Of a stretch of 22,197 bases of DNA, positions 14,293-22,197 are shown in pieces. The notes under the pieces were generated by a model. The model had not been told where the DNA came from and made no database searches. It was given only the letters and a program-made list of their open reading frames with translations. Each line of letters starts with the position of its first letter. Position 1 is the first letter of the stretch. The position numbers and the translations under genes were made by a program. Origin of the DNA: CAZUFB01 sp048173955 (GTDB lineage Bacteria; Actinomycetota; Coriobacteriia; Coriobacteriales; UMGS124); the NCBI GenBank assembly GCA_048173955.1, contig DBEYOB010000177.1, positions 1 through 22,197 on the forward strand. Reading direction: 5' to 3'.

Positions 14293-16758
14293 ATGCGCGT
14301 CTCATATGAATGGCTCAAGACGATGGTCGACGTGCCCGAGGACCCCCGGGAGCTCGTGCGCGAGTACACGCGCACGGGCACCGAGGTCGAGGCCGTCGAG
14401 ACGGTGGGCGCCTCGCTCGACCACGTGGTCACCGGCAGGGTGCTCACGAAGGAGCCCCATCCCGACTCCGACCACATGTGGGTCACGACGGTTGACGTCG
14501 GCGCCGCCAACCTCGGCGCCGACGGCGCCCCCGAGCCGCTGCAGATCGTCTGCGGCGCCCAGAACTTCGAGGCGGGCGACCACATCGTCGTCGCCCTCGT
14601 CGGGGCCGAGCTCCCCGGCGGCGTCAAGATCAAGAAGAGCAAGCTGCGCGGCGTCGTGTCGTGCGGCATGAACTGCTCCCAGCGCGAGCTCGGCCTGGGC
14701 GGTGACCATGCGGGCATCATGATCCTGCCCCAGGACGCGCCGGTGGGCGTGCCCTACACCCAGTACGCCGGCCTGTCCGACGTGGTGCTCGACTGCGAGA
14801 TCACGCCCAACCGCCCCGACTGCCTGTCGATGATCGGCATGGCGCGCGAGACGGGCGCGGTGCTCGACCGCGACGTGCGCGTCGAGCTTCCCCAGGTCAA
14901 GGAGGAGGGTCGTTCGGTCGGGGAGCTCGTCGACGTGCGCATCGACGACCCCGAGCTGTGCCAGCGCTACGTCGCCCGCGTCGTGAGCGGCGTCAAGATC
15001 GGCCCGTCGCCCGACTGGCTTGCGCGCCGCGTGGCGGCGTGCGGCTCCCGCCCCATCAACAACGTCGTCGACGTGACCAACTACGTGATGTATCTCACCG
15101 GCCAGCCCCTTCACGCCTTCGATCTGGGCAAGCTCGGGCGCGATGCCGACGGCCGCGCCCACGTCGTGGTGCGCGCGGCGCGCGCGGGGGAGACGCTCAC
15201 GACCCTCGACGGCAAGGAGCGCGCGCTCACCCCGGACATGGCCGTGATCACCGACGCGGGGGAGACCCCCATCGCCCTGGCCGGCGTCATGGGCGGCCTC
15301 GACACCGAGATCGGCGAGGGGACGGTCGACGTCCTGCTCGAGTCGGCCGCCTTCAGCAACGCCCATACCTCGCGCACGAGCCGCAACCTGCAGCTCTTCT
15401 CCGAGGCGGCCATGCGCTACGAGCGCGTCGTCGACGAGCACGGGTGCGGTTGGGTCGCCGACGTGGCTGCCGCCCTGTTCGCCGAGGTCTGCGGCGGGAC
15501 GGTCGCCTGCGGCAAGGTCGACGTCTACCCCGAGCCCAAAGACGCCCCCGTCCTGACGCTGCGCTGCGAGCGCCTGCGCGCGATGATGGGCGCCCCCATC
15601 GACGACGCGTTCGCCGCCAACGCGCTGCGCCGGCTCGGCTGCGGCGTCGAGGAGGCCGCCGAACCCCACACCTTCGCGGTGACCGCCCCGACCTTCCGCC
15701 CCGACCTGTCGCGCGAGATCGACCTGTACGAGGAGGTCGTGCGCCTGTGGGGCGAGGGCTCGATCGAACCGACGATCCCCGCTGCGAGAAACCACGCCGG
15801 CGGCCTGACGCCCGAGCAGCGCCGCACGCGCCGGATCGGCTCGACGCTGCGCGCCTGCGGACTCAACGAGACGGTCTGCTACGCGTTCGTCCCCGAGGAC
15901 GACCTGGAGCGCCTGCGCATGCCCGAGGAGGGGCGCGGCGTCCCGGTGCGCCTCATGAACCCGATGTCGAGCGACTGGACGGTCATGCGCCGCAGCCTGA
16001 TCCCCGGCCTTCTGCGCAGCGTCGCCAACAACCTGAGCCGCGGGGTCAAAAACGTTGCCCTCTACGAGTCCGGACGCCTGTTCTTCGGCCGCCCCGGCCA
16101 CGCGCAGCCCAAGGAGCGCACCTATGTGGCGGGCGTCCTGTCGGGCAGGCGCGACGAGAACGGGTGGAACGCCTCCTGGCCCCAGCTCGACTTCTTCGAC
16201 GCGAAGGGCGTCGTCGAGGCGCTGCTCGACGACCTGCGCATCGAGAAGGTGCGCTTCCGCGTGCCCGAGGGCGGCTCGTGCGGTTTCGCCCAGCCCGGCC
16301 GCGTCGCCGAGGTCCTCTCGGGCGGCACGCTGCTCGGCTGGGTCGCCGAGATCCATCCCGCCGCGCTCTCCGCGTTCGGCGTCGAGGTCCCGGTCGCCGC
16401 GTTCGAGCTCGATCTCGACCAGCTCGTCCGTCTGGCGAAGAACGAGCTGCCCTACCGCGACGTCCCGACGCTGCCCGCCGTGGAGATGGACCTCGCGCTC
16501 ACGGTCGACGAGGCGGTCACCTGCGAGCGCCTGATGCAGGTCATCTCGAGCGCGGGCGGAAAGAACCTGGAGTCCGTGCGCCTGTTCGACGTCTACCGTG
16601 ACCCGGTGCGCGTCGGCGAGGGCAAGAAGTCCATGGCCTTCTCGTTGACGTATCGCGCCGAAGGGCGCACCATGACCTCGGAAGAGGCCGAGAACCTGCA
16701 CAGCCGCGTGGTCGAGAAGGCATGCCGCGCGACCGGTGCGACCGTACGAGGGGAGTAA
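14293..16758 (+). CDS. pheT: Phenylalanine--tRNA ligase beta subunit
   Basis: The 821-residue protein has the usual order of PheT domains. An EMAP/OB-type tRNA-binding domain lies at about 40-155 (VVTGRVLTKEPHPDSDHMWV onward, SKLRGVVSCGMNCS). The B3/B4 editing region follows at about 215-385 (NNVVDVTNYVMYLTGQPLHAFD). The B5 domain lies at about 405-480, and a class II-like core at about 495-690 (LMNPMSSDWTVMRRSLIPGL). A C-terminal ferredoxin-fold anticodon-binding domain occupies about 725-821 (YRDVPTLPAVEMDLALTV). The start has GAAAGGAG upstream. It is 54 nt downstream of pheS and shares its transcript. Confidence 0.97.
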   Translation: MRVSYEWLKTMVDVPEDPRELVREYTRTGTEVEAVETVGASLDHVVTGRVLTKEPHPDSDHMWVTTVDVGAANLGADGAPEPLQIVCGAQNFEAGDHIVVALVGAELPGGVKIKKSKLRGVVSCGMNCSQRELGLGGDHAGIMILPQDAPVGVPYTQYAGLSDVVLDCEITPNRPDCLSMIGMARETGAVLDRDVRVELPQVKEEGRSVGELVDVRIDDPELCQRYVARVVSGVKIGPSPDWLARRVAACGSRPINNVVDVTNYVMYLTGQPLHAFDLGKLGRDADGRAHVVVRAARAGETLTTLDGKERALTPDMAVITDAGETPIALAGVMGGLDTEIGEGTVDVLLESAAFSNAHTSRTSRNLQLFSEAAMRYERVVDEHGCGWVADVAAALFAEVCGGTVACGKVDVYPEPKDAPVLTLRCERLRAMMGAPIDDAFAANALRRLGCGVEEAAEPHTFAVTAPTFRPDLSREIDLYEEVVRLWGEGSIEPTIPAARNHAGGLTPEQRRTRRIGSTLRACGLNETVCYAFVPEDDLERLRMPEEGRGVPVRLMNPMSSDWTVMRRSLIPGLLRSVANNLSRGVKNVALYESGRLFFGRPGHAQPKERTYVAGVLSGRRDENGWNASWPQLDFFDAKGVVEALLDDLRIEKVRFRVPEGGSCGFAQPGRVAEVLSGGTLLGWVAEIHPAALSAFGVEVPVAAFELDLDQLVRLAKNELPYRDVPTLPAVEMDLALTVDEAVTCERLMQVISSAGGKNLESVRLFDVYRDPVRVGEGKKSMAFSLTYRAEGRTMTSEEAENLHSRVVEKACRATGATVRGE

Positions 16759-16762
16759 CGCC

Positions 16763-17731
16763 ATGGCGCGCACGCACGCAGATCGGGAGGCCGAGGCGAG
16801 CGGCGTCCGCCGCACCGAGGTGAGCCAGGGCGTCTCGTCGGCGAGCGCGGCGCGCACGCGCACGCTGGGGGGCGAGACCCATGAGTTCCGCGCCGTCGAC
16901 TACCGTCCTCCCCAGGGCGTCCGCACGTCCGCCGACGGAAGGCCCGAGGCGGTCGCCCCCTCGGACGACGCGCATCTGGGCCGCGCTGCGGGCGTGTCCT
17001 CGCTGCGCGGCCAAAAGGGCGCGGGCGGGCGGAGCGGAACGGGGGTCAAGGATCCTCTGCCGCGCCGCACGGCGGTCGCGATCGCCGCGGTCCTCGTCGT
17101 GCTCGCCGCCGCCGTGTTCGCGGGAGGCTACTTCCTTGCCAGCGGGATGCTCGAGCAGATCAACGAGGGTTCGACCTCGGAGGAGTCGGCCTCCTATGCG
17201 ACCGACGCCTACACGGTGCTGGCCGTGGCGGGCGACGACGGCTCGCTCGCGTGCGCCTACCTCGGCTACGTCGACACGATCAACGACCGCGTCGAGCTCT
17301 GTCGCCTCGCGTCGAACACGCTCTGTGCGGCGGGCTCGTCGGACGGCGGCACCCTGGGCTCGTCGTTTGGGGAGGGCGGCCTGGCAGGGCTCGTCGACGA
17401 CGTCGCCCGGCTCGCGGGTGTCGACGTCGCCACGGCGGCGGTGCTGACCGCCGGCCAGATGGACTCCCTGCTGCTCCTCTCCACGGGGGAGGGCACGACC
17501 GACGCCTCGGCGCTCGCGGCGGATGTCTGGGACGAATCCCAGATGATCACCGCCGGCGCGCTGCGCGGCCTGTTCGCGACCATCGCCCAGATCTCGCCCG
17601 AAAACCAGGTGGTGATGGAGGCGCCGGCCACGGAGGCCGTGGGGGAGGACGGACAGGGCGTCCTCGAGCTCGACCAGGAGAGCTGGGCGCAGACCGTGTC
17701 CGGCATGCGGGACACGACGGGGCGCTCGTAG
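16763..17731 (+). CDS. Single-pass membrane protein with degenerate LCP-like domain
   Basis: The 322-residue product starts at ATG 16763, 4 nt after the pheT stop, with its ribosome binding site (GAGGGGAG) inside the end of pheT; it is therefore likely part of the pheST transcript. A basic, low-complexity cytoplasmic N-terminus (1-102) precedes one membrane helix (about 103-126). The outside part begins YTVLAVAGDDGSLACAYLGY and contains LVDDVARLAGVDVATAAVLT, which resembles the fold order of LytR-CpsA-Psr domains. The catalytic Arg/Asp pattern of active LCP ligases is not visible. I do not recognise a precise family. It may act in cell-envelope assembly or regulation, together with the similar next gene; this is inferred and only moderately supported. 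Confidence 0.7.
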   Translation: MARTHADREAEASGVRRTEVSQGVSSASAARTRTLGGETHEFRAVDYRPPQGVRTSADGRPEAVAPSDDAHLGRAAGVSSLRGQKGAGGRSGTGVKDPLPRRTAVAIAAVLVVLAAAVFAGGYFLASGMLEQINEGSTSEESASYATDAYTVLAVAGDDGSLACAYLGYVDTINDRVELCRLASNTLCAAGSSDGGTLGSSFGEGGLAGLVDDVARLAGVDVATAAVLTAGQMDSLLLLSTGEGTTDASALAADVWDESQMITAGALRGLFATIAQISPENQVVMEAPATEAVGEDGQGVLELDQESWAQTVSGMRDTTGRS

Positions 17732-17758
17732 CGCCGCCACAGCCGCGGCACATCCGCC

Positions 17759-17767
17759 TGCTATCCT
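17759..17767 (+). promoter_or_regulatory. Candidate extended -10 promoter
   Basis: TGC followed by TATCCT (17762-17767) matches an extended -10, 57 nt upstream of the ATG at 17824. A GC-rich dyad (around 17788-17809) lies in the leader. No -35 box is clear. Confidence 0.35.
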
Positions 17768-17823
17768 GTCTTACGGTATGAGGAACCGGGCCGCCTGCCG
17801 GCCCCGGCGAAAGTGAGTTTTGC

Positions 17824-19272
17824 ATGGCTGACAACACCAATGCGGGACCCGGCGACACCCTTGAGTTCCTGAAGCTGATGGGGGTGGGGGCCTCCGAGGC
17901 GCCGGCCACGGGCACTCCGTCGAACGGAGCCTCGGACGCGTCCGAGGCCACGTTCTCGGACATGCCACCGCTCGCACCGGCGCCGACGGGCAACTCGAAG
18001 GCTCGGGGCCGCAGGTCCCGTGCCGGCTCTTCGGACGGGGCGTCGGGCGAAGCGGGGGAGCCGGCGCCGCAGGAGGGCGCGACGGGCGGCCCCCGTCCCA
18101 GGGAGGCCCGCTCCGTCGTCATCAAGGGAGGGCCGCGCCGCGTCGTGCGCGCCGACGGGCGCCAGCCCGAGACGTCGCTCGCGCTCGGCCAGCAGAGGTT
18201 CTCGCTCTCGAGCGGGCACGCGATGTTCACCCCCAAGAAGGAGCGCAACATCGTGCTCGAGACGCTGATCGCGCTCGCCGCCCTCCTCGCGCTCGCCGCC
18301 ATCTTCGTCGCGGTGTGGTTCGCGACCCAGGCGTCGATCACCCACGACGAGCAGGAGCAGGTCGTGGGGACCTCGGCGTACGACAGCGCTCTGTCGCTCA
18401 CCCCGGCCGACGACGGCACCTACTACACGGCGTACTTCGTCACGTCGACCCCGACCGACGAGCAGCAGATCGGCGAGCTGTCCCAGATCATGCTGTACCG
18501 CTACGACAAGGACATCACCACGGCGCTTCGCATCGACGTGCCCACCAACCTCTATATCGCCCTGTCGAGCGGCGGCGTGACCGAGGCCCACACGGCGCAG
18601 GAGGTCCTGGCGTCCCAGAGCATCACGCGCGTGCTCTCGGGCATCGAGGACGCGTTCGGCATCCGGCTCTACAACGTCGTCTGCTGCCAGCAGTCCGTCT
18701 TCGACGGGCTGTACGCGATCATGACGGGCGCCACCGACCCGGCGTCGGTCGACCCCTCGTCCCTTCTGGGCGGCGTGCGCTCCAACCTCACGCTCGAAGG
18801 CCTGGTCGAGCTCTGCGGCCGCTTCGGCGATCTCGACCAGGCCGGCATCGGCCAGATCTCCGCGCCCGTCGCCGACCTCGACGTGAACGGCGTCGTCATG
18901 GCGCAGGGATCGGCCCCGCTCCTCAAGATGGCCCTGCTGTCGGTCTCCGACATACCCGGCAACGCCCAGCTCGACGCGAAGGGCTTCCTTGCGGGCACCC
19001 AGTACGACGAGGAGGGCAACCCCCTGCTCGACGCCTCGGGCGCCCCGTCGGGCGCGCTGCGCGACGAGAACAACAACCTCGTGTTCGACGAGAACGGCGT
19101 GCTGCAGTTCTACGGCCAGCAGTACGACGCGAACGGCATGCCGGTCGGCACGATCTACGACGAGTGGGGCAACGCGCTGCTCGACGCGTACGGCAACCCG
19201 CAGGGAACCCAGTACGACGAGGCCGGCAACGTTCTCTACGACTGGCGCGGCAACATGGTGATCCAGAACTAG
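17824..19272 (+). CDS. Membrane-anchored LCP-like protein with C-terminal YDxxGN repeats
   Basis: The product has 482 residues. A long, charged and Pro/Ala/Gly-rich cytoplasmic N-terminus (1-140) leads to one membrane helix (about 143-168). The outside domain (about 175-390) has an LCP-like strand order: IGELSQIMLYRYDKDITTAL, then RIDVPTNLYIAL. In active LCP ligases the latter is S(I/L)PRDxxV with a catalytic Arg, which is missing here. The last 90 residues are built from YDExGNxLxDAxGxPxG-type units, for example TQYDEEGNPLLDASG, TIYDEWGNALLDAYG and TQYDEAGNVLYDWRG. Such repeats resemble wall- or sugar-binding tandem motifs. It is similar in layout to the preceding gene, so the two may be divergent paralogues. 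Function unknown; a surface-polymer role is inferred. Confidence 0.75.
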   Translation: MADNTNAGPGDTLEFLKLMGVGASEAPATGTPSNGASDASEATFSDMPPLAPAPTGNSKARGRRSRAGSSDGASGEAGEPAPQEGATGGPRPREARSVVIKGGPRRVVRADGRQPETSLALGQQRFSLSSGHAMFTPKKERNIVLETLIALAALLALAAIFVAVWFATQASITHDEQEQVVGTSAYDSALSLTPADDGTYYTAYFVTSTPTDEQQIGELSQIMLYRYDKDITTALRIDVPTNLYIALSSGGVTEAHTAQEVLASQSITRVLSGIEDAFGIRLYNVVCCQQSVFDGLYAIMTGATDPASVDPSSLLGGVRSNLTLEGLVELCGRFGDLDQAGIGQISAPVADLDVNGVVMAQGSAPLLKMALLSVSDIPGNAQLDAKGFLAGTQYDEEGNPLLDASGAPSGALRDENNNLVFDENGVLQFYGQQYDANGMPVGTIYDEWGNALLDAYGNPQGTQYDEAGNVLYDWRGNMVIQN

Positions 19273-19292
19273 CGGGCACGGCCCATCCTCGG

Positions 19293-19318
19293 CGGGCGGC
19301 CCCCTGCGCGGCCGCCCG
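19293..19318 (+). terminator. GC-rich hairpin after the LCP-like gene
   Basis: A perfect 9-bp stem (CGGGCGGCC with GGCCGCCCG) around an 8-nt loop, 20 nt downstream of the stop codon. No T-run follows; in high-GC genomes such hairpins often mark transcript ends, so this is a likely but unproven terminator. Confidence 0.5.
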
Positions 19319-19354
19319 TCGACGCGTGCGGACAAGGACGGCGAAAGGCTAACG

Positions 19355-20425
19355 ATGCCCATGCATCATCCCAAAGTCAGCGTGATCATGCCGGTCTACG
19401 GCGTCGAGAAGTACGTGGGCCGCGCCATCGAGAGCATTCTCAACCAGACGCTGACCGATTTCGAGTTTCTGATCGTCGACGACGGTTCCCCGGACGGCTC
19501 GGGGCGGATTTGCGACCGCTATGCGGCCCGCGACCAGCGCATCCAGGTGTTCCATCAAGAGAACGCCGGCGCCCCCGCCGCGCGCAACCGCGCGATGGAC
19601 CATGCGCGCGGCGAGTACCTGTGCTTCGTCGACGCGGACGACTGGGCGGAGCCGCGCATGCTCGAGGACATGTACGCCCTGGGGTCGGCGAACTCCCTCG
19701 AGCTCGTCGTTGCGGGCTTCTACATCGACACCTATTGCGACGACGCCGAGACCGACTGCTTTAGGCAGGTTCTGAGCGTCCCCTCGCAGGTGTTCCGCTC
19801 GCAGCGGGAGTTCCGCGAGGGGGCCTATGCACTGTTCGACAAGAACCAGTTCTACCCGCCGTGGAACAAGCTCTACCTGCGCAGCTACGTCGAGGAACAT
19901 GGCCTGCGCTTCCCTTTGACCTTCTGGGACGACTTCCCCTTCGTCCTGTCGGTCCTGCGCGACGTCGAGCGCGTCGGCGTCACCGAGACGCCCTACTACC
20001 ATTTCATCCGGGCGCGCGCCGAGTCCGAGACGTCGCGCTGGCGCGAGGGGATGTACGAGAAGCGCGAGGACGAGCACACCTGGATGCTCGACCTCTACCG
20101 CCACTGGGGGGTCGACGACGAGCGCAGCATGGAGGTGGTCTACCGCCGCTACGCCGAGCGCCTCATCGGCTGCATCGAGAACGCGACGTGCGCCGACTCG
20201 AAGCTCACGCGCGCCGAACAGCGGGCGGCCGTAAAGCGCATGGTCGAGACGCCCCAGGCAAAGCTTGCGGTCGACAGGACCGTGCCCCACAGCCTGATGA
20301 TGCGCGTGATGCTCTGGCCGATCAAGGCCGACCATCCCTGGGTCGCCTACATGGAGGGGCGCTTCATCTCGTTCGTGAAGCGCCATTCGACCAAGATCTT
20401 CTCGAAGCTCAAGGCGAGCCGCTAG
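19355..20425 (+). CDS. Family 2 glycosyltransferase
   Basis: The 356-residue protein has a GT-A fold signature: VSVIMPVYGVEKYVGRAIES at the start, VDDGSPDGSG (residues 41-50), ENAGAPAARNRAMDHARGEY and the metal-binding DxD-type VDADDW (93-96 for DADD). The second half has WDDFPFVLSVLRDVERVG, with a likely catalytic acidic WDDFPF motif common in bacterial GT2 enzymes of capsule and surface polysaccharide synthesis. No membrane helix is evident, so it works at the cytoplasmic face. ATG 19355 follows GAAAGG. It sits after the two LCP-like membrane proteins, which fits a role in surface glycopolymers. Donor and acceptor sugars cannot be told. Confidence 0.93.
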   Translation: MPMHHPKVSVIMPVYGVEKYVGRAIESILNQTLTDFEFLIVDDGSPDGSGRICDRYAARDQRIQVFHQENAGAPAARNRAMDHARGEYLCFVDADDWAEPRMLEDMYALGSANSLELVVAGFYIDTYCDDAETDCFRQVLSVPSQVFRSQREFREGAYALFDKNQFYPPWNKLYLRSYVEEHGLRFPLTFWDDFPFVLSVLRDVERVGVTETPYYHFIRARAESETSRWREGMYEKREDEHTWMLDLYRHWGVDDERSMEVVYRRYAERLIGCIENATCADSKLTRAEQRAAVKRMVETPQAKLAVDRTVPHSLMMRVMLWPIKADHPWVAYMEGRFISFVKRHSTKIFSKLKASR

Positions 20426-20663
20426 CGGTCCCGTCCGTGCCGCCGCCCGGGGCGGCAACGGCCCCGACGCCGCCCCGAGCGGCGGAGACGGGGCTTCCCA
20501 GCGGCGCCCCTTCTGCAGAATAGGGGCATATTTCCGGCCGCGGCCGGTTCGGGTCGGCGCGCCTTTATACTGTTGGGACGCGCGCGACGGCGTCGGGCGC
20601 GCTTTTTGCCCGCCGGCGCCGCCGGCAGCTGGCGCTTTGACAGAGACATGCGGGAGGTGCTGG
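20426..20663 (+). other. Intergenic leader with several GC-rich hairpins
   Basis: This gap has several GC-rich dyads, a -10-like TATACT at 20566-20571, the terminator at 20580-20607 and a perfect small hairpin GCCGGC-GCC-GCCGGC at 20612-20626. No small gene with a ribosome binding site is visible. Confidence 0.4.
20580..20607 (+). terminator. Intrinsic terminator upstream of the carboxyltransferase gene
   Basis: GCGCGC (20580-20585) plus GAC pairs with GTC (20592-20594) and GCGCGC (20597-20602), with a 2-nt bulge, followed by T5 at 20603-20607. It probably ends transcripts from the glycosyltransferase gene. TATACT just before it raises the alternative that it is an attenuator in the leader of the next gene. 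Confidence 0.7.
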
Positions 20664-22197
20664 ATGAAACCCCTGAAGATCATGGACACCACGATCAGGG
20701 ACGGCCAACAGTCGCTGTGGGCGACGCGCATGGCTATCGGCGACATGCTGCCCATCTTGCCCAAGATGGACCAGGTGGGCTACTGGGCCATCGAAGCCTG
20801 GGGCGGGGCGACGTTCGACACGTGCCTGCGCTTCCTCGACGAGAACCCCTGGGAGCGCCTGCGCGCCATCAAGAAGCACTGCCCACGCACGCCGCTCTCG
20901 ATGCTCGTCCGCGGTCAGAACCTGGTTGGCTACCACCATTACTCGACCGACGTGGTCACCCGCTTCGTTGCGGCCGCCCACCGCAACGGCGTCGACGTGT
21001 TCCGCGTGTTCGACGCGCTGAACGACATACGCAACGTCCGGGACTGCGCCGCTGCCGTCAAGGCGTGCGGTGCCCATTTCGAGGGCGCCATCTCCTACAC
21101 GACGAGCCCGGTGCACACGCTCGACAGCTACGTCGACTACGCCGTGGCGCTCAAGGAGCTCGGCGCCGACTCGATCTGCGTGAAGGACATGGCCGGCCTG
21201 CTCACGCCCTACCGTACCGAGCGCCTCACGCGCTCGCTGCGCGAGGCGACCGGGCTGCCCATCCACCTGCACTGCCACTACGTCGGCGGCATGGCGCCGG
21301 CGAACTACATCAAGGGCACCGAGGCCGGCGCGGACATCGTCGACACCGCGAGCGCCCCGCTCGCATTCGGCAACTCCCAGCCCGCCGTCGAGATGATCGT
21401 CGCCGCGCTCAAGGAGTCGGGCTACGACACGGGCCTCGACCTCGACCTGCTGTTCGAGATCGCCGAGTACTGGGAGGGCGTGCGCCAGCGCAGCCACTAC
21501 AAGCGCGGCGTGTCCTCGCTCATCCACATGCAGGTCTACAAGCACCAGATTCCCGGCGGCATGATGAGCAACCTGGTGAGCCAGCTCGACATCCAGCATG
21601 CGGTCGACCGGCTGGGCGACGTGGTCGAGGAGATTCCCCGCGTGCGCGCCGAGATCGGCTTCCCGCCGCTGGTGACCCCCATGAGCCAGATCGTTGGCAC
21701 CCAGGCCGTCTTCAACGTCCTGACCGGCAAGCGTTGGGGCACGGTCTCGACCGAGATGAAGAACTACCTGTGCGGCCGCTACGGCGCCGCCCCCGGCCCG
21801 ATCGACCCGGACGTGCTGCGCCGCGCGGTGGGGGACGCCGAGGTCCTGCCGCCCGACGTGCCCCCCTCGACGCTGGCGACCCAGACCTACGAGGACTGCA
21901 AGGCCGAGATCGGCCCGCTGGCGAAAAGCGAGGAGGACGTGCTCATGTACGCCCTGTTCCCCACCGAGGCGAAGGCGTTTCTCTCGAAGCACCGCGCCGC
22001 GGACAGGGTCGAGTTCCTCTACGACCGCGACAGCAGCCTGACGAAAGAGGAGGATTACGTGGACATCAACCAGATTCGCGAGCTCATCCGCGCCGTCGAG
22101 GAATCCGGGGTCGGCGAGGTCACAATCAAGGAGGCGGGCAGCGAGATCACGGTGCGCAAGCCCGGCGTCGCCCCCGCTGCCCCCGTCGCGACGGCCG
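20664..22197 (+). CDS. Biotin-dependent carboxyltransferase (pyruvate carboxylase B / oxaloacetate decarboxylase alpha type), fused to AccB-like segment; cut by right edge
   Basis: ATG 20664 follows GGGAGGTG. About 511 residues are visible. The HMGL-like TIM barrel has DTTIRDGQQS (metal ligand Asp13), FRVFDALND, VKDMAGLLTP (Lys174, the lysine that is carbamylated in this family) and HLHCHYVGG (His203 and His205, metal binding). The conserved PYC_OADA domain follows (YALFPTEAKAFLSKH, about 430-445). It transfers CO2 between biotin and pyruvate/oxaloacetate or a related acyl-CoA partner. From residue 466 the frame continues without a stop into DINQIRELIRAVEESGVGEV, the N-terminal pattern of AccB biotin carrier proteins, then an Ala/Pro-rich linker. 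The biotinyl domain lies beyond the edge. Exact enzyme (OadA, PycB or methylmalonyl-CoA carboxyltransferase 5S) cannot be settled here. Confidence 0.9.
   Translation, partial: MKPLKIMDTTIRDGQQSLWATRMAIGDMLPILPKMDQVGYWAIEAWGGATFDTCLRFLDENPWERLRAIKKHCPRTPLSMLVRGQNLVGYHHYSTDVVTRFVAAAHRNGVDVFRVFDALNDIRNVRDCAAAVKACGAHFEGAISYTTSPVHTLDSYVDYAVALKELGADSICVKDMAGLLTPYRTERLTRSLREATGLPIHLHCHYVGGMAPANYIKGTEAGADIVDTASAPLAFGNSQPAVEMIVAALKESGYDTGLDLDLLFEIAEYWEGVRQRSHYKRGVSSLIHMQVYKHQIPGGMMSNLVSQLDIQHAVDRLGDVVEEIPRVRAEIGFPPLVTPMSQIVGTQAVFNVLTGKRWGTVSTEMKNYLCGRYGAAPGPIDPDVLRRAVGDAEVLPPDVPPSTLATQTYEDCKAEIGPLAKSEEDVLMYALFPTEAKAFLSKHRAADRVEFLYDRDSSLTKEEDYVDINQIRELIRAVEESGVGEVTIKEAGSEITVRKPGVAPAAPVATA
22046..22061 (+). 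promoter_or_regulatory. Internal ribosome binding site and GTG start for a free AccB-like carrier
   Basis: AGAGGAGG (22046-22053) is followed after 5 nt by GTG 22059-22061, exactly where the AccB-like sequence begins (VDINQIRELI) inside the carboxyltransferase frame. Spacing and strength equal those of true starts in this window. Confidence 0.5.

Noticed and set aside
14302..16863. 853-codon minus-strand frame over pheT
   Set aside because: Shadow of pheT; composition is His/Arg/Ala-rich with no motif.
19000..19272. Repeated codons at the end of the LCP-like gene considered as a CRISPR or DNA repeat array
   Set aside because: They keep the reading frame, vary like coding repeats and have no spacer structure.
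20637..20642. Perfect TTGACA (-35) just before the carboxyltransferase start
   Set aside because: A -10 at normal spacing would fall on the start codon, downstream of the ribosome binding site, and no TATAAT-like box is there.

Overview
The window is high-GC, densely coded DNA. It most resembles a gut-type member of the class Coriobacteriia (Eggerthella, Gordonibacter or Slackia relatives). The grounds are: a Tat-exported molybdopterin oxidoreductase next to a large LysR-type regulator that also carries a LuxR-type helix-turn-helix; a T-box-controlled pheST operon in a high-GC background; and very GC-rich codon use. The taxonomic call is an inference from gene content and style, not from a marker gene.

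Layout. (1) 1-2870: the 5' part of a minus-strand gene for a UvrD/AddB-like helicase-nuclease type protein, cut by the left edge, diverges from a plus-strand AAA ATPase across an AT-rich promoter region. (2) 2867-8720: a minus-strand LysR/LuxR hybrid regulator diverges from a redox operon. The operon encodes a Tat-secreted molybdenum/[4Fe-4S] catalytic subunit, a four-cluster ferredoxin-like subunit and a ferric-reductase-like membrane protein. It looks like an anaerobic respiratory reductase whose substrate cannot be read from sequence. (3) 8721-9151: a gene-free, less GC-rich stretch with a perfect 17-bp hairpin nested inside outer inverted arms. (4) 9152-12787: a predicted ATPase of the ABC class (COG3044 type), then an SLC13/DASS anion transporter.

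(5) 12788-16758: a T-box leader with a candidate UUC (Phe) specifier, then pheS and pheT. Two membrane-anchored proteins follow (16763-19272) whose extracytoplasmic parts look like degenerate LytR-CpsA-Psr (LCP) domains. The second ends in YDxxGN-type repeats. A family-2 glycosyltransferase comes next (19355-20425), so this end of the region may concern cell-surface polymers. (6) 20664 to the right edge: a pyruvate/oxaloacetate-type biotin-dependent carboxyltransferase whose frame runs without a stop into the N-terminal segment of an AccB-type biotin carrier protein. A strong internal ribosome binding site and GTG start lie at the junction.

Both edge genes are partial. No tRNA, rRNA, CRISPR array or intact insertion sequence was recognised. 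Most other long open frames are antisense shadows caused by the high GC content.
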